Assembly: GCF_007679045.1 (NCBI RefSeq) | Contig: NZ_VEFS01000001.1 | Coordinates: forward strand, 1,032,706-1,096,705 | DNA length: 64,000 nucleotides | Direction: 5' to 3' | DNA from: Microbacterium sp. BH-3-3-3 | Lineage (GTDB): Bacteria > Actinomycetota > Actinomycetes > Actinomycetales > Microbacteriaceae | Part shown: in pieces, positions 29,038 through 38,182 of the stretch | Numbering within the stretch: the first letter of the stretch is position 1 | Layout of the letters: each line of letters begins with the position of its first letter | Program-made: the position numbers and the translations under genes | Notes under the pieces: generated by a model | Databases searched by the model: none | Told to the model about the DNA's origin: nothing | Seen by the model: the letters and a program-made list of their open reading frames with translations, nothing else

Positions 29038-29070
29038 CCGCCGCGGCATCCGTCGTGGATGCCGCGGCGG
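29038..29070 (-). terminator. Terminator of the eccC operon
   Basis: CCGCCGCGGCATCC (29038-29051) pairs perfectly with GGATGCCGCGGCGG (29057-29070) around GTCGT, 18 bp beyond the eccC stop. It also contains both orientations of the over-represented GGATGCC heptamer. Confidence 0.65.
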
Positions 29071-29088
29071 CTCAGGAGAGGAGGTCGC

Positions 29089-32000
29089 TCAGTGCGCGGG
29101 CGGTGAGAACGCCAGCTGCGCGGCCACGAGTCCGTGCTCGCGGCTGACGATCTGCGCACGGCCGGGAGCCGCGCGCTCGGGCTTGACGCGCCCGATGAGC
29201 GCTCCCTCTTCGGGGTTGCCGCCCAGCAGGATGCCGGTGACGCCCAGGTCGGTGAAGCGCTGGATGATCGGGTCGTACGCCGCACGGCTGGCGCCGCCCG
29301 AACGTCGCGTCAGGATGACGTGCAGGCCGAGGTCGCCGGCCTGCGCCAACAGGGGCTGGAGCACCGCGAGCGGGTTGCCCTGGCTGGTGGCGACGAGGTC
29401 GTAGTCGTCGACCAGAATGAAGCCCTCGGCGCCCTTCCACCAGCTGCGCTCGCGCAACTGCGCGGGCGTCACGTCGGGTCCGGGAATGCGCGTGGAGAAG
29501 TACTGCGCGAGGTCGTTCATGCCTCCGGTGGCCAGGTCGTGCGAGGTCAGGTAGGCCCCGAGGTAGTCGTCGGGGATCTCGCCCAGCAGCGCGCGGCGGT
29601 AGTCGACGACGAAGATCTTCGCCTCGGCCGGCGTGTACAGGCGCTGGATCTCGGCGGCCGTCGCCCGCAGGAACGACGACTTGCCCATTCCCGAGTCGCC
29701 GTAGACGAACAGGTGCGGTTCGACGCGGGGGTCGATGCCGAACGGCGAGAGCTGCGCCTCTTCGATGCCCAGCAGCAGTCGACCGTCGCCGGGTTCGGTG
29801 AGCGCGCGCACCTCGTCGAGCGAGATGTCCTCCGGCAGCAGCCGGAGCTTCGGACCGGGTTCGCCGTGCCAGGCGGCGGAGACCTTGGCGATCATGTCGG
29901 ACACGCCGTCGGCGATCGTCGCGGCATCGTCCGAGCCGTCGATGCGCGGGACCGACGTGAGCATCTGCAACTTGGTCGGGCTGAGTCCGCGTCCCGGCTG
30001 ACCGACCGGGACGTTCGCGGCCTGCTTGCGGTCGACGTCGGAGTCGGTCGGATCGCCGAGGCGGAGTTCGACGCGCGTCTGGATGAGGTCCTTGAGGTTC
30101 GCGCGGATCTCGAGCCACCGGTTGGCCGTGACGACCACGTGCACGCCGAAGCTCAGTCCTCGCGCGGCGATGGTCTGCACGCGCGCCTCGAGCGGCTCGA
30201 ACTCCGCGCGCAGCGTCGACCAGCCGTCGACGACGAGGAAGACGTCGCCGAAGCCGTCGTCGAGCCGGCCTTCGCGCCGACGCGAACGGTAGGTGTCCAT
30301 CGAGTCGACGGCGTTGCGGCGGAAGTACTGCTCGCGCGCGTCGAGCACGGCCTCGACCTCGGCGACGGCGCGTCGCACGGCCTCGGGTTCGGTGCGCGTC
30401 GCGACGCCCGCGACGTGCGGGTGCTGCTGCATCGCGGTGAAGCCTCCACCGCCGAAGTCGAGCACGAAGAACTGGAACTCCTGCGGGGTGCCCGTCAGGG
30501 CGAGGGCCGAGACGAGCGTACGGGCGAGCGTCGACTTGCCGCTGAGGGGCGAGCCCACGATGGCGACGTGACCGGCCGCCCCGCCGAGCGAAACGGTGAG
30601 GTTGTCGCGGCGCTGTTCGAGCGGGATGTCGACGACGCCGATCGGCACCGTGAGCGCCCCGGCGTCGCGCCAGCGCTTCGAGACGAGCCCGAGGGCCGGG
30701 TCTTCGGCGAGATCGGGCATGAGGGCGTCGAGCGGCGACGGCTCGGCCAGCGGCGGAAGCCACACCTGGTGGGCCTCGGGTCCGCGGTCCTTCATGCGGT
30801 CGACGGCGATCTGGAACGTCGAGCGCTTCTCGGCCACCGGTGCCGCGATGGCCGCGGGCGCGGCATCCGGAGTCTCATCGGCCTGGTCGTCGTCGGGCTG
30901 CGCGAGCGCGGTGAAGACCTCCACCCGCGCCGGACCCGAAGACGCCCCGCCGAACTCGTCGACCGCGACGCCGGCAACGCCCTTGGGACGCCCCGACACG
31001 TACGCCGCACGGAACTGCACGAGGTTCTCGGTGTCGCTCTTGAGGAAGCCGACGCCCGGCTCCTGCGGAAGCGTATAGGCATCGGGGGTGCCGATGATCG
31101 TGCGGGACTCGGATGCCGAGAAGGTGCGCAGACCGATGCGGTACGACAGGTACGTGTCGAGGCCGCGGAGCTTGCCCTCTTCGAGTCGCTGCGACGCGAG
31201 GAGCAGGTGCACGTGCAGCGAGCGGCCGACGCGACCGATGTTGAGGAAGCTGTCGACGAACTCGGGCTTCGCGGTCAGCAGCTCGGAGAACTCGTCGACG
31301 ACGATGAGCAGGGCCGGAAGCGGGGCGAGATCGGTACGGCCACCGCGGCGGGCGGCCTCGTACTCGCCGACGTTGGCGAAGTTGCCCGAGGCGCGCAGCA
31401 GCTCCTGGCGGCGCACGACCTCACCCTGAAGAGCGTCCTGGAAGCGGTCGACGAGCGCGAGCTCGCTGCCGAGGTTGGTGATGACCGCCGACACGTGGGG
31501 CATCTCGGCCATGCCGGCGAACGTCGCGCCACCCTTGAAGTCGACGAGCACGAAGTTGAGCTGCTCGGGCGAGTGCGTCATCGCCAGCGCGAGCACGAGG
31601 GTGCGCAGCACCTCGGACTTGCCCGAACCGGTCGCACCGACCATCACGCCGTGCGGGCCCATGCCCTGCGACGCCGACTCCTTCAGGTCGAGCACGAGCG
31701 GGGTGCCCGAGGGTTCCTGACCGATCGGCACGCGCAGCCGATCGCGCTCGAGGCGGGGCGCCCACGCGCGGTCGAAGTCGACCGAACGCACGTCGGGAAG
31801 CCCGAGCAGTTCGGTCAGCTCGAGCTGCCCCTGCGTCGTCGGCGCATCGACGACGATCATCGGAGCGGGGCGCAGCGGCATGAGCCGCCGGGCGGTGGCC
31901 TCTGCTTCGGCCACGGTCATGGCATCCGGAACGAAGGTCTGCGCGCGGCCCGCACCGTCGATGAACTCCGCGGTCGCGGTCGGCGCCTTCTCGTCACCAC

Positions 32001-33093
32001 GGCGCACCCGCACCGGAGCGGGGGCATCGGCCAGGGCGACGCGCGCGCTGAGGGGGTCGTCGAGCTCATCCCACCGGACGGGCAGGTCGACGATCGTGAC
32101 GCCCTGCGCCCCTTCGAGCCCCGCGAGCTGCTCGTGGCCCGTGATCTCGACGCCGTCGACGATGAGCAGGACGTGCGGGGTCACTCCGGCGCCGGGGGCG
32201 AACCGCGGGCGCGAGGCGAGCTGCGCGGGGAGCATGTCGACGAGTTCGTCGACGGATGCCGCGATCATGCGCGCCGGCCCGAGGCGGTCCTGCACCCGCG
32301 ACGACATCGCGTGCGGCAGCCACTTCACCCAATCCCACGCGGCGGTCTGCCCGGGACCGGCCAGCACCGCGACGACGACGTCTTCGGGATCGTGCAGGGT
32401 CGCCGCCGACGCCACGAGCGAGCGGGCGAGGCTGCGCACGGCCTCTTCGTCGGAGCCGACCAGCTCGACCCGCGCGTAATCGGCGAGCGGGAAGCCCAGC
32501 GGCAGATCGCGCTGGATCTCGTGCGTGAGCATGAAGCGGTGCGCGGCGGAGGCCGCCACCGGGTCGAGCTGGGCGAGCGGCGGAAGCTCCGGCGCCTCCA
32601 GCGTCAGACTCAGGGGCTGATCCGTGACGCCGATGCGCGCGAGCAGGAACGTCTCGTCGCCCGGCTGGCGCTCCCACACCCGCGAGCGCTCCTCCGCGAT
32701 GAAGGGCAGGGCCGCCGGGGCGGGCATGATCCACCCGCCGTGACGACGCTGCTTGCGCGCGGCGACGCGCACCGTCTCGCGAAGGTCTGCGAGGTACGCG
32801 AGGTACTCGCGTCGGTTGCCGAGCACCTCGGCGTTGCGCTGCGCGCGCTGGCGCCAGCCGTTGACCGCGACGAAGCCGAGCGACGACAGCAGGAACATGC
32901 CGCCGATGAGGAAGCCGGTGGGGCCGCTGTTCGAGATCGTCACCATGACGATCGCGCCGACACTGCCGAGCATCGGCAGGAGGGAGGTCAGGATGCCGCT
33001 GCCGCCCTCGTTCGGCACGAGCTCGGGTGGCGGCTGCAGGACGATGCGTCCGTTGGGCTGCGACGGCGGGGCGATGCGCGGACCCGTGCTCAC
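29089..33093 (-). CDS. eccC: T7SS ATPase EccC (three FtsK/SpoIIIE domains)
   Basis: The motor that recognises and drives Esx substrates through the type VII secretion channel. Two membrane helices (about 33-82) are followed by [18 protein letters not shown], a conserved EccC block, then three ATPase domains. D1 has Walker A GATGSGKS (about 484) and Walker [11 protein letters not shown] (about 596). D2 has GSPLSGKST (about 846) and VFLVVDGWS, in which Walker B lacks the catalytic acidic residue. D3 has GDSGMGKSS (about 1130) and FILVDDYDL. The single 1334-residue chain is the EccC form, not a split EccCa/EccCb. The GTG start at 33093 overlaps the RDD-FHA stop by 4 bp. Confidence 0.95.
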   Translation of the reverse strand: MSTGPRIAPPSQPNGRIVLQPPPELVPNEGGSGILTSLLPMLGSVGAIVMVTISNSGPTGFLIGGMFLLSSLGFVAVNGWRQRAQRNAEVLGNRREYLAYLADLRETVRVAARKQRRHGGWIMPAPAALPFIAEERSRVWERQPGDETFLLARIGVTDQPLSLTLEAPELPPLAQLDPVAASAAHRFMLTHEIQRDLPLGFPLADYARVELVGSDEEAVRSLARSLVASAATLHDPEDVVVAVLAGPGQTAAWDWVKWLPHAMSSRVQDRLGPARMIAASVDELVDMLPAQLASRPRFAPGAGVTPHVLLIVDGVEITGHEQLAGLEGAQGVTIVDLPVRWDELDDPLSARVALADAPAPVRVRRGDEKAPTATAEFIDGAGRAQTFVPDAMTVAEAEATARRLMPLRPAPMIVVDAPTTQGQLELTELLGLPDVRSVDFDRAWAPRLERDRLRVPIGQEPSGTPLVLDLKESASQGMGPHGVMVGATGSGKSEVLRTLVLALAMTHSPEQLNFVLVDFKGGATFAGMAEMPHVSAVITNLGSELALVDRFQDALQGEVVRRQELLRASGNFANVGEYEAARRGGRTDLAPLPALLIVVDEFSELLTAKPEFVDSFLNIGRVGRSLHVHLLLASQRLEEGKLRGLDTYLSYRIGLRTFSASESRTIIGTPDAYTLPQEPGVGFLKSDTENLVQFRAAYVSGRPKGVAGVAVDEFGGASSGPARVEVFTALAQPDDDQADETPDAAPAAIAAPVAEKRSTFQIAVDRMKDRGPEAHQVWLPPLAEPSPLDALMPDLAEDPALGLVSKRWRDAGALTVPIGVVDIPLEQRRDNLTVSLGGAAGHVAIVGSPLSGKSTLARTLVSALALTGTPQEFQFFVLDFGGGGFTAMQQHPHVAGVATRTEPEAVRRAVAEVEAVLDAREQYFRRNAVDSMDTYRSRRREGRLDDGFGDVFLVVDGWSTLRAEFEPLEARVQTIAARGLSFGVHVVVTANRWLEIRANLKDLIQTRVELRLGDPTDSDVDRKQAANVPVGQPGRGLSPTKLQMLTSVPRIDGSDDAATIADGVSDMIAKVSAAWHGEPGPKLRLLPEDISLDEVRALTEPGDGRLLLGIEEAQLSPFGIDPRVEPHLFVYGDSGMGKSSFLRATAAEIQRLYTPAEAKIFVVDYRRALLGEIPDDYLGAYLTSHDLATGGMNDLAQYFSTRIPGPDVTPAQLRERSWWKGAEGFILVDDYDLVATSQGNPLAVLQPLLAQAGDLGLHVILTRRSGGASRAAYDPIIQRFTDLGVTGILLGGNPEEGALIGRVKPERAAPGRAQIVSREHGLVAAQLAFSPPAH

Positions 33094-34097
33094 ACCGGAC
33101 CTCCGATCAGGCGACTCAGGGTGAAGACTCGTTCGCTCAGACGAACGCGCGCGCCGTCTTCGAGCAGCGTGCGGGCTCCGGGACGCAGGGCGTGCACCGT
33201 GCCGTCGTCGGAGATGATCTCGGAGCCGTTGGTCGACCCGGCATCGATGACCCAGGCGTTCTCGCCGTCGTGCTCGAGCCGCAGGTGGGTCTTCGAGATC
33301 AGCCGGTCGGGATCGTCGACGACGATGAGCAGGTCGCCGGGCTCGTTCGAAACGGGCGCACGACCGAAGTTGACGGCGGCGGGAAGGTCGAGCTGCTCGC
33401 GCTGGCCGGTGTCGAACACGATGAGAAGCTGCGCGTGCTCGGTGCGCGGGGCGGATGCCGCGGGCTCGGGGGTCACCGCGACGGGACCGGGGGCGATGAC
33501 CGGGGCCCGCTCGCCGGCGGCGGCCGAAGCGTCGATCGCGACGAGGGGCGTCTCCCACGCGGGGGCCTCGGGGAGGTCGACGACGGCCGCGTCGACCCGC
33601 AGCGGTTCGCGCGAGGTGGAGGGGCGAGCGTGCACCGTGGGCTCGGACAGCCCACGGGCCTCGTCGGCATCCGTCGTCTTGTCTTTGGGCACCGCCAGCA
33701 ACACGGTTCCGGCCGCGCGATCGGCCCACGACCGTCGCCGACCGCTCTTGTCGAACGCGGCGGATGCCACGACGACCCAGGCACCCGCCACCAGCACGAG
33801 ACCGCCGAGGACGACGAGCGAGCCGCGGACGAACGCCCGCCCCGCGCCCGGGACGACAGGCTCGTCGACGCGCGCGGCGCGCAGGCCGAAGAGTAGGGCG
33901 CCCGGCGTCAGGCCGCGTCGCGCCTGCAGGATCCACAGGCCCAGGAGCGCTTCGGCGGCCACGGCGATGCCGAGGACCGGGGAGCCGAGGAGGAATGCCA
34001 CGCCCGAGGAGATGACCACGAGGGCCGCATCGACACTGAAGGCACCCAGTCGCACCCCCACCGTCGCGGGCGCGCCGAACGGCGGCGTCTGCGTCAT
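33090..34097 (-). CDS. RDD-domain membrane protein with C-terminal FHA domain
   Basis: A T7SS-linked protein of 335 residues. The N-terminal 130 residues form an RDD-type membrane region with two to three hydrophobic segments (RLGAFSVDAALVVISSGVAF, then GSLVVLGGLVLVAGAWVVVA). A disordered Pro/Ala linker leads to an FHA domain (about 230-330) with FGRAP, the phosphothreonine-reading SKTH and STNGS. FHA domains bind phosphothreonine, so it may recruit the secretion machine in response to Ser/Thr kinases. It overlaps eccD and eccC by 4 bp each, so the three are translationally coupled. Confidence 0.88.
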   Translation of the reverse strand: MTQTPPFGAPATVGVRLGAFSVDAALVVISSGVAFLLGSPVLGIAVAAEALLGLWILQARRGLTPGALLFGLRAARVDEPVVPGAGRAFVRGSLVVLGGLVLVAGAWVVVASAAFDKSGRRRSWADRAAGTVLLAVPKDKTTDADEARGLSEPTVHARPSTSREPLRVDAAVVDLPEAPAWETPLVAIDASAAAGERAPVIAPGPVAVTPEPAASAPRTEHAQLLIVFDTGQREQLDLPAAVNFGRAPVSNEPGDLLIVVDDPDRLISKTHLRLEHDGENAWVIDAGSTNGSEIISDDGTVHALRPGARTLLEDGARVRLSERVFTLSRLIGGPV

Positions 34098-35458
34098 GTC
34101 GCCATCATCGCACGCGCGATCTCCACCGCTCCGGCGGCCAACATGCCCGCCGGAAGAGAGAACGCCGTCGCCAGCGCCTCGAAGACGTCGCCCGTGCGCG
34201 ACCACCCCAGCGAGCGCAGTCCGCGCCCCACCGGCACCACCAGCAGCGCAGCGCCGAGGCCCCCCACCAGCAGGAGTCCCGCCACGACCACGAGGAGCCC
34301 CGACGGGATGGTCGGCACGAGGGCCGCGAGCACCGCCGCGACGACGACGGCTGCCCCCACGCGGGCCACCCAGCGCAGGAACGGCACCGTGCTCTTGCGC
34401 GAACCGAGCAGAAGAGCGAGGACGACAGTGGATGCCAGCGCGATGCGCCCGGCCATCACGACGGGGTTGTCGACGTCGAAGGTCGGCAGAGCCGTGAACG
34501 CGCTGGCAGCGCCCGCCGTCACGAGCATGACGACGCCGATCGTCAACCGCGCGGTCGAGCGTTCGACCAGGGCGTCGGCGTCGTCGGCCTCGATCGTGCG
34601 CACCTCTTCGGGCAGGTTCTGACGCACCGTCCAGCGGGTGCTCTGGAAGCGGCCGTAGTCGATGAAGGTGCCGGGTTCGACGTCGACCAGGCTGGCCTGA
34701 AGCACCCGCTGCGCGACGGGGACGAGGCCGAGGGTGATCGCCGCCGGCGCCGAAGGGTCGAGATGTAGCAGGAGAGAGAGCCCCCACACGGCGGCGAGGA
34801 TGGCCGCGACGATCGTGGCGGTGCGCCCCTGCGCGCGCAGGGTGTCAGTCGCGCCGAGCACTCCCACGACGCCTGTGACGACGGCGCCCGCGAGGAGCCC
34901 CGTGAACACGGCGACCAGCTCGGTCGAAGCGGGCTGGTCGGGCACGACCGCGACGCCGCCGCCGAAGGCGAGGGCGAGGAGACCCACGACCGGAGCGAGC
35001 GTCGCGGTGCGAGCGGACGCGCGGAGGGCGAAGACGGTCGCCGCGGCGAGCGCCGCCAGCAGAGCCGCGGCGGCGACGACCGCGCGCACGTCGGGCGGGA
35101 GGGCGTCGGCACCGATGAGGCGGACAAGAGCCAGGATGCCACCGGCGGCCGCCATGACCCACCAGGCCGCCGTAGTGCGCGACGACGCGACCGGTCGCAA
35201 GGATCGCCCCGTCGCCTGCGCGACGGTGGCGCGCGGATCGACCAGGACGAGCACGACTCCGTCGTCGAGGGTGGCCATCGAAGTCGAGCGGTCGATCTCG
35301 CGCCCCGAGACGCCGACGACGCGCACCGACCCATCGGAAGCGGACCCGGCGGCCCGCAGCACGTCGTCGATGCGAGCGTGGAGCGGGACGACGAGGTCGA
35401 AACGCGCAGCGCCGTCGATGAGCGCGACACGTCGCCCCTGCATCACTTCCGCGCTCAA
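34094..35458 (-). CDS. eccD: T7SS membrane channel protein EccD (copy 1)
   Basis: Integral membrane component of the T7SS core. Residues 1-85 are a YukD/ubiquitin-like domain (RRVALIDGAARFDLVVPLHA, VVLVLVDP), then about eleven hydrophobic segments span roughly 115-450. The start is uncertain: TTG at 35458 follows GAGGGGGA and gives 454 residues, and an ATG at 35443 gives 449. It is the first gene of the leftward eccD-FHA-eccC operon, divergent from the esx genes. It is paralogous in plan to the second EccD at 40.5-41.8 kb but clearly diverged. Confidence 0.88.
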   Translation of the reverse strand: MSAEVMQGRRVALIDGAARFDLVVPLHARIDDVLRAAGSASDGSVRVVGVSGREIDRSTSMATLDDGVVLVLVDPRATVAQATGRSLRPVASSRTTAAWWVMAAAGGILALVRLIGADALPPDVRAVVAAAALLAALAAATVFALRASARTATLAPVVGLLALAFGGGVAVVPDQPASTELVAVFTGLLAGAVVTGVVGVLGATDTLRAQGRTATIVAAILAAVWGLSLLLHLDPSAPAAITLGLVPVAQRVLQASLVDVEPGTFIDYGRFQSTRWTVRQNLPEEVRTIEADDADALVERSTARLTIGVVMLVTAGAASAFTALPTFDVDNPVVMAGRIALASTVVLALLLGSRKSTVPFLRWVARVGAAVVVAAVLAALVPTIPSGLLVVVAGLLLVGGLGAALLVVPVGRGLRSLGWSRTGDVFEALATAFSLPAGMLAAGAVEIARAMMAT

Positions 35459-35562
35459 CGGTCCCCCTCGTTCTCGCGCCACCGGCCCCAGGGCCGCCGC
35501 AACCGCACCAGCGTATCCACCCCGCGGGCATGCTCCGGTCTTTCCTCCCACCACCGGGAATA

Positions 35563-35584
35563 AAGATGAGAGTTTTGTCATCTT
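35563..35584. promoter_or_regulatory. Inverted repeat in divergent T7SS promoter region
   Basis: AAGATGA (35563-35569) and TCATCTT (35578-35584) are perfect arms with an 8-nt spacer, in the most AT-rich part of the 291-bp gap between eccD and the first esx gene. TACATATGG at about 35622 could supply a rightward -10. The repeat is well placed to control both operons. No regulator is identified. Confidence 0.5.
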
Positions 35585-35749
35585 CGAAAAAGCGCAAGTG
35601 GCTTGTATCCCGGCACCGCTTTACATATGGTCGTGACCCGGTGGGGGGCTCCGGTTCTTCATCGATCCCGCGCGCGGGGCCGAATCCCGCGTGTGCAGAC
35701 ATGATCCGCAACGCCCGGGTTCGCCCGGAGGAACATCGAGGAGACACAC

Positions 35750-36061
35750 GTGGCAGATCTCATCGCGGCCCAGGAGGGTGCGCTACGACGCGGAGCCGAA
35801 GCCGTCAACACCGCCAAGGGCGGCATCGACGAGCAGGTCCGCAAGGTCCGTTCCGAGCTCGACCAGGTTGCCGGTTTCTGGACCGGCGCAGCGGCCGGTT
35901 CGTACACGCAGCTCATGGCGCGCTGGAACGAAGAGACGACGAAGCTCAACAACGTGCTCGTCACGCTCGAAGACGCCCTGCGCGGCACCGAGCGCGACCA
36001 GGCGGCTTCGGAAGAGTCGCACCAGCAGACCATCGGCAACCTGGGCTCGCTGCTCGGCTGA
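35750..36061 (+). CDS. WXG100 (Esx) protein, pair 1 first member
   Basis: A 103-residue helix-turn-helix secreted protein of the ESAT-6/CFP-10 family. The turn carries the WXG motif as FWTG (W44-T-G). The C-terminus lacks a YxxxD signal, so its partner encoded 29 bp downstream should supply it. GTG start behind CGAGGAG. It is similar along its length to the 105-residue Esx at 39.8 kb (ALxRGAEAV, TLVTLxxALRxTxxDQ, GLGSxLG), showing duplication. Confidence 0.93.
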   Translation: MADLIAAQEGALRRGAEAVNTAKGGIDEQVRKVRSELDQVAGFWTGAAAGSYTQLMARWNEETTKLNNVLVTLEDALRGTERDQAASEESHQQTIGNLGSLLG

Positions 36062-36090
36062 CCCCGCTCGACACGAAAGAAGGAACTCTC

Positions 36091-36378
36091 ATGCAGTCCA
36101 TGTCCGTTCGTCCCGAGCGGGTCATCGCCCTCTCCGGTCAGATCCGCAACGGTGCCTCCGGCATCCGCACCCGTCTCGACGAGCTCGAGTCGCAGGTCAA
36201 CGCCCTCCGCTCCTCGTGGGACGGTGACGCGCAGACCGCGTACGACCAGGCGCAGGCCCAGTGGACGCAGTCCATCACCCGCCTGAACGAGCTGCTCCAG
36301 CAGATCGCCGGCAAGACCGACGAGATCGCCCAGGGCTACACCTCGACCGACAAGTCGGCCGCAGGCCGCTTCGCCTGA
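36091..36378 (+). CDS. WXG100 (Esx) protein, pair 1 second member with YxxxD
   Basis: A 95-residue Esx protein: WDG at the helical turn (SSWDGDAQTAY) and the T7SS secretion signal YTSTD just after the second helix. In ESX systems the heterodimer is exported by the signal of one partner, and this gene supplies it for pair 1. The ATG follows AAGGAA. Its best paralogue in the window is the 97-residue protein at 40.1 kb. Confidence 0.93.
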   Translation: MQSMSVRPERVIALSGQIRNGASGIRTRLDELESQVNALRSSWDGDAQTAYDQAQAQWTQSITRLNELLQQIAGKTDEIAQGYTSTDKSAAGRFA

Positions 36379-36491
36379 CCCCCTCCGGAGCCGGTGGCCG
36401 CTGCGGCGGCCGCCGGCTCCCGGGCTCACGCCCGTGCGCAGCATATTGCTGCCCTCCATACATTCCGATCACAGAGAAACGAGTGATCCCC

Positions 36492-36887
36492 ATGGCCGAG
36501 TCGATCTTCCTCAATCTCGAGCTGGCGCTGCAGCGCGTGCTGCAACTGACCCAGGTGCCCGAGGAGCTCCCCTCCCCGGGAGCCATCGAGATCGTCGACG
36601 GCAACGGCACCGAGCCCGCCGCGGCGCGCTTGACCGATCAAATCCGTCAGCAGGCGATCGAACTGAGCCATCAGGTCGAGAACCTGCGCTCCACGGTCGC
36701 TCACAACGCCGAGGCCCTTTCTCAAGCGGCCCAGTCCCTGCAAGAGACGGACACCTCTGGCTCGCTCATGTCGCAGAACGCCCTGTCGATCGTCGAATCG
36801 GCGGCGGAGCCCGCTGCGGTAAGCGACCCCTCGTCCGGCGGGGGAGCAGCCGGTGTGCGGTCCGTCCTCCCGGGTGCGCCCCGGTGA
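36492..36887 (+). CDS. Small T7SS-locus protein of unknown function
   Basis: I do not recognise the 131-residue product. The first 90 residues are predicted mainly alpha-helical (FLNLELALQRVLQL, RQQAIELSHQVENLRSTVA), with no WXG, signal peptide or YxxxD; the tail is Ser/Gly/Pro-rich. It is coupled to the mycosin gene by a 4-bp GTGA overlap. Its position resembles chaperone or EspG/EspD-like accessory genes, but I see no sequence relation to them. The ribosome site is weak. Confidence 0.7.
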   Translation: MAESIFLNLELALQRVLQLTQVPEELPSPGAIEIVDGNGTEPAAARLTDQIRQQAIELSHQVENLRSTVAHNAEALSQAAQSLQETDTSGSLMSQNALSIVESAAEPAAVSDPSSGGGAAGVRSVLPGAPR

Positions 36888-38182
36888 CCCGTCGGCAGGT
36901 TCTCGTCGGACGCACTCTCGGAGCGATGTTGGCGGCCGGGGCCCTCGCGCTCGGCGGGGCCGTGCCGGCCGCGACCGCCGCCGCCGGCGGCGAATACGAC
37001 TGGTGGTACGACGCCTACCAGGTGCAGACCGCGCACGACGCGGGCATCACCGGCGCCGGGGTGAAGGTCGCCGTCATCGACGGGCAGATCGATCCGAGCC
37101 TCCCGGTGTTCGAAGGCCGCAACCTCACCGTGAGCGAGGCTCAGCCGTGCAAGAACGGTGCGGCCTCGGCGACGGAGTCCGCCAACGAATCGTCCGTCCA
37201 CGGCAGCACGATCACGGCCATGATCATCGGTAACGGCGCCGGCCCGAGCGGCGTTCGCGGTATCGCGCCCGATGCGGCCGTGACGTTCTACGGGTATGGA
37301 TCTTCCGCAGAGAAGAAGGAACTCTGCGAGAGCCCCGAAGCCGGCCTGCGCGATTTCGGCTTCGCGGTCAAGACCGCTGTTGATGACGGCGCGAAGATAA
37401 TCACGACCTCTGTGTCGATGTCGGCTTCCCCGAGCGATGCCACGGCCATCGCCTACGCGGTCGCAAAGGGGGCGATCGTGCTCGTGGCCACTCCGAACGC
37501 CGATTCCAGCTCCCTCGCGTCGAACGATCTGAGCACCATGAACGGCGTCGTCGCGGTCTCGGCCATCGACAGCTCGGGCGCCCTCCAGCCCGGTGACGGC
37601 GCATCGCCCTTCGGCGTGGCTCACGCCGACATCGTGGCCGCGGGAGTCGACCTCCCGACCGTGGGAGTCTCCGGCGACTGGAACACGAGCGGGGTCACCA
37701 CCGGATCGTCTTTCTCGGCGCCGGTCGTCGGCGGAATGCTCGCCCTCGCGGCGCAGAAGTGGCCCGAGGCCACCGGCAATCAACTGGTCCAGGCGATGAT
37801 CGCGACCACCAACGGGACGCAGCACGATCCGACGCGCACTGAAGACGGGTACGGCTACGGCGCCGCGTGGTTGCCCACGATGCTCAGCATCGATCCCACT
37901 GGCTATCCGGACCAGACACCGCTCATGAACAAACCGGCGGGCTTCCCGACAACGGAGCAGATCGACCGCGCTGTCGCCGCCGGAGGTTTCACCCCCGACG
38001 AGCAACCCCGCAGCGTCGACCAGTACGCCGACGCCGAGCCCACCTCCACCGGCTCCGATCTCGGAGCGCTGGTGATGTGGGCCGCGATCGGTATCGGAGC
38101 CCTCATCGTGGCGGCCGTGGTCGTCATCGTCCTCATCGTCGTCACCCAACGCCGCAAGGCTGGAAAGGGGAACAGATCGTGA
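36884..38182 (+). CDS. mycP: Mycosin-type subtilisin protease (copy 1)
   Basis: A membrane-anchored S8 protease of the T7SS. A signal peptide (about 1-34, starting MTRRQVLVGR) precedes the catalytic domain with D66 in VAVIDGQID, H106 in SSVHGSTI and S276 in GSSFSAP; VATPNADS offers the oxyanion Asn. A membrane helix (about 395-422) and a basic tail end the 432-residue protein. MycP proteins stabilise the membrane complex and process substrates. The GTG start overlaps the upstream gene by 4 bp, and its stop overlaps the Gly-rich gene by 4 bp. Confidence 0.92.
   Translation: MTRRQVLVGRTLGAMLAAGALALGGAVPAATAAAGGEYDWWYDAYQVQTAHDAGITGAGVKVAVIDGQIDPSLPVFEGRNLTVSEAQPCKNGAASATESANESSVHGSTITAMIIGNGAGPSGVRGIAPDAAVTFYGYGSSAEKKELCESPEAGLRDFGFAVKTAVDDGAKIITTSVSMSASPSDATAIAYAVAKGAIVLVATPNADSSSLASNDLSTMNGVVAVSAIDSSGALQPGDGASPFGVAHADIVAAGVDLPTVGVSGDWNTSGVTTGSSFSAPVVGGMLALAAQKWPEATGNQLVQAMIATTNGTQHDPTRTEDGYGYGAAWLPTMLSIDPTGYPDQTPLMNKPAGFPTTEQIDRAVAAGGFTPDEQPRSVDQYADAEPTSTGSDLGALVMWAAIGIGALIVAAVVVIVLIVVTQRRKAGKGNRS

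Noticed and set aside
29134..34497. A 1787-codon open frame on the + strand antisense to eccC, FHA and eccD
   Set aside because: It is a shadow of strong codon bias on the opposite strand. Its translation is His/Arg/Glu-rich without domains, and it has no ribosome site.
35530..36378. A longer start for the second Esx gene, reading through the first Esx gene
   Set aside because: The upstream frame is Arg-rich noise in another frame of a well-supported Esx gene; ATG 36091 has its own ribosome site.
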